Shown piece after piece: positions 1 through 5,881 of a stretch of 7,378 nucleotides of DNA. The DNA comes from an uncultured Lachnospiraceae bacterium (GTDB lineage: Bacteria > Bacillota > Clostridia > Lachnospirales > Lachnospiraceae), in contig CANOFI010000117.1 of assembly GCA_947565255.1 (NCBI GenBank), positions 1-7,378 of the forward strand. Reading direction: 5' to 3'. Numbering within the stretch: position 1 is the first letter of the stretch; each line of letters opens with the position of its first letter. The translations under genes were made by a program, and so were the position numbers. The notes under the pieces are model-generated. The model was given only the letters and a program-made list of their open reading frames with translations, did not search any database and was not told the DNA's origin.

Positions 1-31
1 GAAATCGGAAATTGGCAGCAAAACGTGCAGC

Positions 32-98
32 AGAGAGGAAAACAGAACATGATTTATGGAAAAAATAGAAAATTTATTTTGAAAAAAGTTTCCTCTCT
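32..98. repeat. Perfect 10-bp inverted repeat around an AT-rich spacer, possible operator
   Basis: AGAGAGGAAA at 32-41 is the exact reverse complement of TTTCCTCTCT at 89-98. The 47-bp spacer is almost all A and T and contains a smaller palindrome, AAAATA at 62-67 with TATTTT at 75-80. The right arm ends one base before the -35 box of the GH42 promoter. That position suits an operator bound by a dimeric regulator or two looped dimers. No regulator gene is in view. An RNA hairpin or terminator of an upstream gene is less likely, because the loop is long and no T-tract follows. Confidence 0.5.
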
Positions 99-99
99 A

Positions 100-128
100 T
101 TGAATTTCACATAGAAATCATTTATAAT
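100..128 (+). promoter_or_regulatory. Sigma-A-type promoter for the GH42 pair
   Basis: A -35 box TTGAAT at 100-105 and a -10 box TATAAT at 123-128 are separated by exactly 17 bp. The -10 box is a perfect consensus and the -35 box matches 4 of 6 positions. Transcription would start near 134-136, giving a leader of about 58 bases. A Shine-Dalgarno site AGGGAGG at 181-187 lies five bases before the ATG at 193. This is the only strong promoter I find in the window, so it may serve both GH42 genes and perhaps genes further on. Confidence 0.7.
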
Positions 129-192
129 AAAGACAATGGGTTTTTATGGGGATTTATGCCTGAAAAAATAACAAAAGAACAGGGAGGTTTCT

Positions 193-2229
193 ATGATAAA
201 AAATGCAAAAATCGTTTATCACGGCGGGGATTATAATCCCGACCAGTGGGATGAAAAAACGGTTGAGGAGGACATGCGGCTGTTTCACAAAGCGGAAATT
301 AATTTTGTCGTCCTGCCGGTGTTTTCCTGGGCAAAGCTGGAGCCGGAGGAGGGCGTCTATGACTTTGGGTGGCTGGATAAGCTGATGGATACGTTCGAAA
401 AGAACAACATAAAGGTCGGCATGGCGACTCCGACAACCGCGCAGCCGGCCTGGCTGTCGAAAAAGTACCCGGAGGTGCTTCCTGTGGATAAACAGGGCAG
501 AAAACGCACGCACGGCATGCGCGTATTCTTCTGCGTCAACAGTCCGAAGTACCGGGAGAGAGCGGCTGCAATTGCCGAACAGATGGCAAAGAGGTATGCG
601 AAGCATCCGGCCCTTGCGCTCTGGCATGTTGCGAATGAGTATGGTACCTTCTGCTACTGCCCGACCTGCGAAGCAAAATTCCGTACCTGGTTAAAGGAGA
701 AATACGGCACACTGGACAACCTGAATGAAAAATGGAACACTGCTTTCTGGGGGCGTACGCTTTACAGCTTTGACGAGATTATGCTGCCAACCGAGTTGAA
801 TGATGATTACCGGTTTAATCCGAGCGTCAATCTGGACTACCGCCGGTTTATGACCGATTCGACAATTGCATGCTTTGAAAATGAAGCGCAGATATTAAGA
901 AAATACAATCCTGATATTACGATACAGACGAATATTTCGGGGCATATTGAGAATTTGGACCAGTTTAAGATGGTAAAACATATGGATATTGCAGCGTGGG
1001 ATAATTATCCGAAGCCGAGCGATGACAAGAGCTTTATTGCATACAAGCATGACCTGATGCGCGGGTTAAATAACGGGGAGTCCTACATGATGCAGGAGCA
1101 GTCGCCGAACCAGCAGAACTGGCAGCCGTACAGCAAGCTGAAAAGACCGGGAGAGCTTCGCATGCTCAGCTATCAGGCGATTGCGCACGGCTCCGATACC
1201 TGCTCGTATTTCCAGCTCCGCCAGTCCGTGGCCGGGCAGGAAATGTTCCACGGCGCCGTGATTTCGCATGCGGGACATGAGAATACAAGGACGTTCCGGG
1301 AGGTCTCCCGGATTGGCGCAGAGCTTTCCAGAATGGGCGATACCTTTTTGGGCGGAAAGCGGCCGGCAAAGGTGGGCATTGTATTTGACTGGGACAACTG
1401 GTGGGCGCTGGAGTACGCCGCTGCATACTGCCTTCCGAATAAAAATTTTAATTATCTAAAGAGAATATCAAAATATCATAAAGTATTGTTTGAAAGAAAT
1501 ATTCCGCTCGATATCATCAGCGTGGACGCCGATTTTTGTAAATATGATGTTGTGCTGGCGCCCTATCTGTTCATGACAAAGACTGGTCTGGCCGAACGGA
1601 TAGAGACGTTTGTAAAGCAGGGCGGCACCTTTTTGACAACGACGATGTCCGGCATTGTGGATGAGTATAACCGCGCCGTATTCGGGGAATATCCGGGGAA
1701 GTTAAAAGAACTGCTTGGCATATGGGTGGAGGAGGTGGATGCACTTCCACCGGAAGAAAAGAACAAGATTGTCATGGATGCACCGGAAGGCTTTACGAAG
1801 GAAGCTTATGTGTGCGCAAATCACTGTGATATTATCCATACGCGCGGCGCCGAGGTGCTTGCGCATTATGGGAAAGATTTTTATGTAAACCAGCCGGTTG
1901 TGACAAAACATACATATGGGGATGGAACTGCATATTACGTGGGAACAGAGCCCGAGGATGCTTTTCTTGCAGATATCATTGGGAAAATCTGCACGGAAAA
2001 AGGCATTGCGGCTCCGTACCGGACGACCGGCAATGTAGAGCTGACGGAGCGTGTAAATGATAAATATAAGACCGTATTCGCGCTGAATTATGACAAAGAG
2101 AATGCGGCTTTTATAGAACTTGGAACACAGACATGGAAAGAAATGATTACCGGACAGGAGGTAAGCGGCAGGTATGAGATTGCCCCTTATGATGTAGCGG
2201 TGTTCAGAAAGGAGGGTAGTCCAGATTAA
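193..2229 (+). CDS. GH42 beta-galactosidase (first of a tandem pair)
   Basis: This 678-residue protein is a typical full-length family 42 glycoside hydrolase, which removes terminal beta-galactosyl residues from oligosaccharides with retention of configuration. The N-terminal barrel (about 1-385) opens with HGGDYNPDQW (10-19). The acid/base is Glu149 in WHVANEYG, and the nucleophile is Glu302 in QEQSPNQQNW. Cys114, Cys154, Cys156 and Cys159 match the zinc cluster known in Thermus A4 beta-galactosidase. Arg110, Trp186, Trp310, Glu350 and His353 fall at the spacing of its galactose-site residues. About 390-605 should be the amidotransferase-like trimer domain, and 610-678 the C-terminal beta domain. 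There is no signal peptide, so it acts in the cytosol on imported sugars. The ATG at 193 has a good Shine-Dalgarno site. The exact substrate cannot be read from sequence; a few GH42 members prefer alpha-L-arabinopyranosides. Confidence 0.95.
   Translation: MIKNAKIVYHGGDYNPDQWDEKTVEEDMRLFHKAEINFVVLPVFSWAKLEPEEGVYDFGWLDKLMDTFEKNNIKVGMATPTTAQPAWLSKKYPEVLPVDKQGRKRTHGMRVFFCVNSPKYRERAAAIAEQMAKRYAKHPALALWHVANEYGTFCYCPTCEAKFRTWLKEKYGTLDNLNEKWNTAFWGRTLYSFDEIMLPTELNDDYRFNPSVNLDYRRFMTDSTIACFENEAQILRKYNPDITIQTNISGHIENLDQFKMVKHMDIAAWDNYPKPSDDKSFIAYKHDLMRGLNNGESYMMQEQSPNQQNWQPYSKLKRPGELRMLSYQAIAHGSDTCSYFQLRQSVAGQEMFHGAVISHAGHENTRTFREVSRIGAELSRMGDTFLGGKRPAKVGIVFDWDNWWALEYAAAYCLPNKNFNYLKRISKYHKVLFERNIPLDIISVDADFCKYDVVLAPYLFMTKTGLAERIETFVKQGGTFLTTTMSGIVDEYNRAVFGEYPGKLKELLGIWVEEVDALPPEEKNKIVMDAPEGFTKEAYVCANHCDIIHTRGAEVLAHYGKDFYVNQPVVTKHTYGDGTAYYVGTEPEDAFLADIIGKICTEKGIAAPYRTTGNVELTERVNDKYKTVFALNYDKENAAFIELGTQTWKEMITGQEVSGRYEIAPYDVAVFRKEGSPD
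2208..2216 (+). promoter_or_regulatory. Perfect Shine-Dalgarno sequence inside the end of the first GH42 gene
   Basis: AAAGGAGGG contains the full AAGGAGG complement to the 16S rRNA tail and is the strongest such match seen near any gene here. No ATG, GTG or TTG lies 5-12 bases downstream. The second GH42 start is 47 bases away at 2263. A hairpin (2219-2250) lies between, and folding it shortens the gap to about 15 bases. It may recruit ribosomes for the second gene across the hairpin, or it may simply encode Lys-Glu-Gly at the end of the first protein. Confidence 0.5.
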
Positions 2230-2250
2230 ACCAAAAAGGTTAATCTGGAT
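2219..2250 (+). promoter_or_regulatory. Hairpin over the stop codon between the two GH42 genes
   Basis: Bases 2219-2232 pair with 2238-2250: twelve Watson-Crick pairs plus one G-U pair, with one unpaired A in the 5' arm and an AAAAA loop at 2233-2237. The TAA stop of the first gene (2227-2229) lies within the 5' arm. GATGAAAATG follows rather than a T-tract, so it is not an intrinsic terminator. Its place between a perfect Shine-Dalgarno site and the next start suggests a role in translational coupling, or in mRNA processing or stability. A ribosome finishing the first gene would melt it. Confidence 0.65.
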
Positions 2251-2266
2251 GAAAATGAACGTATGA
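2249..2266 (+). other. Possible five-codon leader ORF overlapping the second GH42 start
   Basis: ATG at 2249 opens a tiny frame encoding MKMNV that stops at TGA 2264-2266. That stop overlaps the second GH42 start (2263) in the classic ATGA arrangement. A modest AAAAAGG (2233-2239) lies nine bases upstream, in the loop and 3' arm of the hairpin. A second in-frame ATG at 2255 would be about seven bases from the strong Shine-Dalgarno site at 2208-2216 if the hairpin were folded. Translation of this frame could deliver ribosomes to the gene start. At this size it could easily be chance. Confidence 0.25.
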
Positions 2267-4308
2267 GTATTAAATTATTTCCGCAGGTCGACGCTCTGCT
2301 GCACGGGTGTGATTACAACCCGGAGCAGTGGCTGGACCGCCCGGACATATTAGAAGAGGATGTCCGTTATATGAAACAGGCCGGAATTAATGCGGTAACA
2401 CTGGGTGTGTTTTCCTGGTCTGTATGTGAGCCGGATGAAGGCGACTATCATTTTGAATGGCTGCAGGAGATTATGGATAATCTGTACAAAAATGGGATTT
2501 ACACCATTCTTGCCACACCGTCCGCTGCGAGGCCGGCATGGCTGGACCGGAAATACCCGGATGCAATGCGTACAGACAGCAAGGGGGTCAGAAACCTTCA
2601 CGGGGAGCGGCACAACAATTGCTTTACCTCGCTGAATTACCGGAGACTGGTCCGTCTGATGGACGAGGCGCTTGCACAGCGGTTCGGGCATCACCCGGGA
2701 CTTCTGATGTGGCACATAGACAATGAGATTGGCTGTGAATGCTGGTGCGATGCATGCCGCACGAAATTCCAGACATTTCTCAGAAAGAAATACCACAATG
2801 ATATCGAGGAGCTGAATCAGGCGTGGTGGACCACCTTCTGGAGTCACCGTTTTAACAGCTTTGAGCAGATTGACCCGCCGACCAGCCGGGGTGAAAGGTC
2901 CATTCACGGGCTGAATCTGGACTGGAAGCGCTTTACTACTGCAAATGCCATTGAGTTCATGAAGGAAGAAATTAATGTGTTCAGGAGCAATACCCCGGAT
3001 GTTCCTGTCACGACCAATTTTATGCATCTGTATCCTTTATTGGATTACAACAAGATGGCGAAGGAACTGGATGTGGTTTCCTGGGACAGCTATCCGCGCT
3101 GGAATACGGCGGAGCAGTCCCTGTATGAGACAGCAGCGGGGGATGCGTTTGACCAGGTGATGATGCGGTCGTTTAAGAAGGACCGTCCGTATATGATGAT
3201 GGAGAGCGTTCCGAGTCTGGTAAACTGGCATGAGTTTAACAAATTGAAGCGTCCGAAGGTACATAAGCTGACGTCGATTCATACGCTCGCATGCGGAAGC
3301 GACACCGTGCAGTATTTCCAGTGGAGAAAAGGCAGGGGTTCTTATGAGCAGTATCATGGAGCTGTGATAGACCATCTTGGAAGAAACGACACAAGGGTGT
3401 TTAAAGATGTGGAGGAGGTCGGAAAAGTGCTGGCCGGCCTTTCCGAAATTCAGGCGACCCTGATAAATGCAAAAGCAGCCATTCTCTATGACCAGGAGAA
3501 CAAATGGGCGGTTGAGGATGCAGCGGCGCTTGCCAAAAAGACAAAAAAATATCCGGAAACATGTATGGATATTTTCAATCTGTTTATGAAGCATGGCGTG
3601 GATGTGGATCTGATTTCATCCGAGGAGAGCTATGACGGCTATGACGTGCTTGTGGCGCCGATGCTTTATCTCTTAAAGGATGGAGTGGCCGATGCGCTCA
3701 AGGCGTTTGTGGAGCGGGGAGGGCAGTTAGTTGCAACTTACTTCACTGGATATGTGGATAAGAACACGCTCTGTTATCTTGGCGGATTTCCGGGCGACGG
3801 CCTGACAGAACTGTTTGGTCTGTATGCGGAGGAGATTGATACATTATATCCGAAGGAAAGAAATGGCATTGCATTTCTGCCGGACAGTCCAGTAAAGGGG
3901 ACATTTACGGCAAAAGAGTACTGTGAAATCATTAAGGTCAGGGACGCGGAGGTCCTGGCAAATTATACGGATGATTTTTATAAGGATATGCCGGCCGTCA
4001 CGGTAAAGAAGACCGGAGCCGGAAAAGCATATTATGTGGCCACAAGAACAGAATCTGACGGCATGGAGGCCATATTAAAGCATATCTGGACAGAAGCGGG
4101 GATTGCGGTGAAAAAGCTTCCGGAGGGCGTGGAATACCATAAGCGTGAGAACGCTCAGTATTCCTATGAGTTTTATATGAATTATACGGAAAATGAGCAG
4201 ACGGTTGACACAGACGGAGCAGGGATGGAACTGCTGTCCGGACGGGAGGTTTCGGATTCGTGTACGATACCGCCGCTCGACAGCATCATTATAAGAAAGC
4301 GGCTTTAA
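2263..4308 (+). CDS. GH42 beta-galactosidase (second of a tandem pair)
   Basis: This 681-residue cytosolic protein is a second full-length family 42 glycoside hydrolase, clearly related to its upstream neighbour along its whole length but well diverged. It opens with HGCDYNPEQW (14-23). The acid/base is Glu155 in MWHIDNEIG and the nucleophile Glu314 in MMMESVPSLVNW. Cys120, Cys160, Cys162 and Cys165 give the four expected zinc ligands, with an extra Cys158. Arg116, Trp193, Trp322, Glu362 and His365 fit the galactose site. The barrel spans about 1-395, the trimer domain about 400-605 and the C-terminal domain about 620-681. The neighbour has Ala-Asn-Glu-Tyr and Glu-Gln-Ser-Pro where this protein has Asp-Asn-Glu-Ile and Glu-Ser-Val-Pro, so substrate preference may differ. 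The ATG at 2263 is the only reasonable start: no in-frame start lies upstream in the gap and the next ATG is at codon 37. It lacks a normally spaced Shine-Dalgarno site. Confidence 0.94.
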   Translation: MSIKLFPQVDALLHGCDYNPEQWLDRPDILEEDVRYMKQAGINAVTLGVFSWSVCEPDEGDYHFEWLQEIMDNLYKNGIYTILATPSAARPAWLDRKYPDAMRTDSKGVRNLHGERHNNCFTSLNYRRLVRLMDEALAQRFGHHPGLLMWHIDNEIGCECWCDACRTKFQTFLRKKYHNDIEELNQAWWTTFWSHRFNSFEQIDPPTSRGERSIHGLNLDWKRFTTANAIEFMKEEINVFRSNTPDVPVTTNFMHLYPLLDYNKMAKELDVVSWDSYPRWNTAEQSLYETAAGDAFDQVMMRSFKKDRPYMMMESVPSLVNWHEFNKLKRPKVHKLTSIHTLACGSDTVQYFQWRKGRGSYEQYHGAVIDHLGRNDTRVFKDVEEVGKVLAGLSEIQATLINAKAAILYDQENKWAVEDAAALAKKTKKYPETCMDIFNLFMKHGVDVDLISSEESYDGYDVLVAPMLYLLKDGVADALKAFVERGGQLVATYFTGYVDKNTLCYLGGFPGDGLTELFGLYAEEIDTLYPKERNGIAFLPDSPVKGTFTAKEYCEIIKVRDAEVLANYTDDFYKDMPAVTVKKTGAGKAYYVATRTESDGMEAILKHIWTEAGIAVKKLPEGVEYHKRENAQYSYEFYMNYTENEQTVDTDGAGMELLSGREVSDSCTIPPLDSIIIRKRL

Positions 4309-4359
4309 AAAGCTATTATAAAAAAGAAAAATTATAACGCGAAAGCAGTGCGGCAGAAA

Positions 4360-4366
4360 AGAGGTG
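4360..4366 (+). promoter_or_regulatory. Shine-Dalgarno site that sets the start of the 97-residue protein
   Basis: AGAGGTG at 4360-4366 lies six bases before the ATG at 4373. An in-frame GTG at 4364 would extend the protein by three residues, but it overlaps this site and would have no usable ribosome binding site of its own. I therefore prefer ATG 4373. Confidence 0.7.
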
Positions 4367-4372
4367 AATGGG

Positions 4373-4666
4373 ATGGAGAATTTTACTACGGGGAACAATG
4401 ATTTTCTGGAGGAAAAGAATATTACAATGACATATTCCGGTATTTTTTCCAGGAATGGGCAAAAGGTGGTACATGTTTGCTTTGAACGGAAAACGGGCGG
4501 TGATTCGGCATTTGCGGAAGCGGTTCTTCCATCCTGTACATTTTTGCACAACGATGGATTTTGCCCTGAGGAGATTGAGATGCTGAAGGTGTATCTGCAG
4601 ATGAAAAAAGATTCTATTTATGAGAATGCAAGGGGCATTAACCGTAATATACTATTTAAACTATAG
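4373..4666 (+). CDS. Small conserved-looking cytosolic protein, function unknown
   Basis: This 97-residue protein has no signal peptide, membrane segment or motif that I can tie to a function. After a loose N-terminus it contains MTYSGIFSRNGQKVVHVCFER (about 19-39), which reads like two beta strands, then a segment around AEAVLPSC. The C-terminal half is acidic and helical (EEIEMLKVYLQMKKDSIYENAR). The style resembles small uncharacterised proteins common in Lachnospiraceae genomes, but that is recollection and not a database match. It lies 64 bases after the second GH42 gene and 20 bases before the lipoprotein gene, all on one strand. A good Shine-Dalgarno site and codon use like its neighbours support it as a real gene. 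No link to galactoside metabolism is visible. Confidence 0.75.
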   Translation: MENFTTGNNDFLEEKNITMTYSGIFSRNGQKVVHVCFERKTGGDSAFAEAVLPSCTFLHNDGFCPEEIEMLKVYLQMKKDSIYENARGINRNILFKL

Positions 4667-4686
4667 GAAAAGAGAGGAATGTATTT

Positions 4687-5820
4687 ATGAAGAAGAGATT
4701 ATTATTAGCAGGAGTGCTTGCAGGTGCGGTGGGAGTACTTGCAGGATGTGGAACGGCAGAAATTGATTTGTCTAAGTATCTGGACGTAACGTTCAGCGGT
4801 GCGGACGGAAAGGGTTATGTTTCCAATTATACGGTAGACCGGGACAAATTGGAGGATGCAATCCGCGAGGCAAATGATGATTTGACGAACAAAGAGCGTG
4901 AGAAGCTGATGGATTCCATTGAGCTGGAAGTAAAGAAAGTCAGTGAGCTTTCCAATGGTGATAAGGTCAAGATTGATATTGACTGGAGCGAGCGGAAAGC
5001 AGAGCGCTGCGGAATAAAGTTTATTTCTGATGAGGCTGAGGTAGACGTAAAGGGCCTCAAGGACATGAAAAAAATTGATGCATTTCAGGATTTAGAGATT
5101 ACTTATGACGGAGCTTCTCCATATATTTCAGTGGATGTAGAGTGTGAATCGGATAATGAGTTCCTTCAGAACTGTTATTATGATGTGGAATATCCGAAGG
5201 ATGCTGCTTATGCAAAAGTAGGAGATAAAGTAACCATTACAGTGGATTATTCCGAATATGATGCGGAGCAATATGGTTATATACCGAAAGAGAACTCAAA
5301 AGAAATTGAGGTGAAGGCGTCGGAGGTGGATGCATACATAGAGACAGCAGACCAGGTATCAGATGAGATGTTAAAAGCAATGACGGAAGATGCAAAAGAA
5401 GTGATAGAAGAGGATGTGTTTGGTGAAGAATATTCGTATACGTCTATGATGGAAGTAGTAACCGGACAGAAATACAACTGGGATTTTGATTTGGCTACTG
5501 TGAATAAGGGGACCGAATGCAATGTCAAAAAAGTTGAAGTTTACAAAGTAAAGGATTTGGATGATGGATATTACCAGTATAGTCATGTAACTCTGATTAT
5601 GGAGCAGCAGGTTTCGGATTCTGTAAATGCGGCCGGTGTCACTGTCTATTATGCCGTGAATTTTCCAAATGCAATGCTTACGGCAGAGGGGGAACTGGAA
5701 GTGGATGAGGATGGTGTGCAGGTAATTGCATATACCAATAGCATAGAAGAGCTGGATAAAGTGCTGCAAGACAAAACGTATGACAAAGACGATTATGATA
5801 AGTCGGAAGTGAACAAGTAG
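4687..5820 (+). CDS. Lipoprotein with an internally duplicated domain, function unknown
   Basis: This 377-residue protein starts with a short lysine-rich tip and a hydrophobic stretch ending in the lipobox LAGC, with Cys21 as the lipidated residue. The mature protein should therefore sit on the outer face of the cytoplasmic membrane. Two related beta-rich modules follow. The first (about 32-123) has LDVTFSGA and GDKVKIDIDWSE; the second (about 136-215) has LEITYDGA and GDKVTITVDYSE. Both continue with an Ala-Glu pair, a Gly and a late Glu-Val-Lys. The rest (about 216-377) is a third, different region with a helical start and a strongly acidic, lysine-rich end. It does not resemble a sugar-binding protein of an ABC importer, so a role in galactoside capture is not supported. 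The ATG at 4687 follows GAGAGGA at 4672-4678, spaced eight bases. The gene was probably co-transcribed with the small gene upstream. Confidence 0.88.
   Translation: MKKRLLLAGVLAGAVGVLAGCGTAEIDLSKYLDVTFSGADGKGYVSNYTVDRDKLEDAIREANDDLTNKEREKLMDSIELEVKKVSELSNGDKVKIDIDWSERKAERCGIKFISDEAEVDVKGLKDMKKIDAFQDLEITYDGASPYISVDVECESDNEFLQNCYYDVEYPKDAAYAKVGDKVTITVDYSEYDAEQYGYIPKENSKEIEVKASEVDAYIETADQVSDEMLKAMTEDAKEVIEEDVFGEEYSYTSMMEVVTGQKYNWDFDLATVNKGTECNVKKVEVYKVKDLDDGYYQYSHVTLIMEQQVSDSVNAAGVTVYYAVNFPNAMLTAEGELEVDEDGVQVIAYTNSIEELDKVLQDKTYDKDDYDKSEVNK
4780..5331 (+). repeat. Internal protein-level duplication in the lipoprotein
   Basis: Copy 1 is encoded at about 4780-5055 (residues 32-123) and copy 2 at about 5092-5331 (residues 136-215). 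They share an opening Leu-acidic-hydrophobic-Thr-aromatic-x-Gly-Ala pattern. They also share a core Gly-Asp-Lys-Val, then Ile, Asp, Ser-Glu, Ala-Glu and Gly at matching positions, with Glu-Val-Lys near the end. Copy 1 has about 16 more residues between the two blocks. DNA identity is not obvious, so the duplication is old. Confidence 0.6.
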
Positions 5821-5881
5821 CAGAGATTTTGGAATCGTTGTTATTGGGCAGCTTAGGAAGATTTGGAAAGAGGAACAGGTT

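Noticed and set aside
3..68. Open frame at the left edge that could be the tail of an upstream gene (ends at TAG 66-68)
   Set aside because: It is only 21 codons, lysine and arginine rich, with no recognisable family end, and it overlaps the AT-rich repeat region. A real upstream gene tail is possible but cannot be supported from this window.
154..627. A 157-codon open frame on the minus strand opposite the first GH42 gene
   Set aside because: It runs through conserved GH42 coding sequence, and its protein is an arginine, leucine and histidine-rich mix typical of antisense shadows.
2219..2250. The intergenic hairpin as a rho-independent terminator
   Set aside because: The stem is followed by GATGAAAATG rather than a T-tract, and the second gene would then have no promoter in its 33-base gap.
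2350..3027. A 225-codon open frame on the minus strand
   Set aside because: It lies fully opposite the second GH42 gene, has no convincing Shine-Dalgarno site or family features, and is explained by the codon bias of the real gene.
4316..4337. TTATAA pair around an A-rich loop after the second GH42 gene, considered as a terminator
   Set aside because: The stem has only six A-T pairs and no T-tract follows, so it would be too weak to stop transcription.
4364..4372. GTG at 4364 as the start of the small protein
   Set aside because: The GTG is part of the Shine-Dalgarno site serving the ATG at 4373, so the later start is preferred.
4648..4653. TATACT as a -10 box for the lipoprotein gene
   Set aside because: No acceptable -35 sequence lies 16-18 bp upstream, and the motif is inside the end of the small gene.
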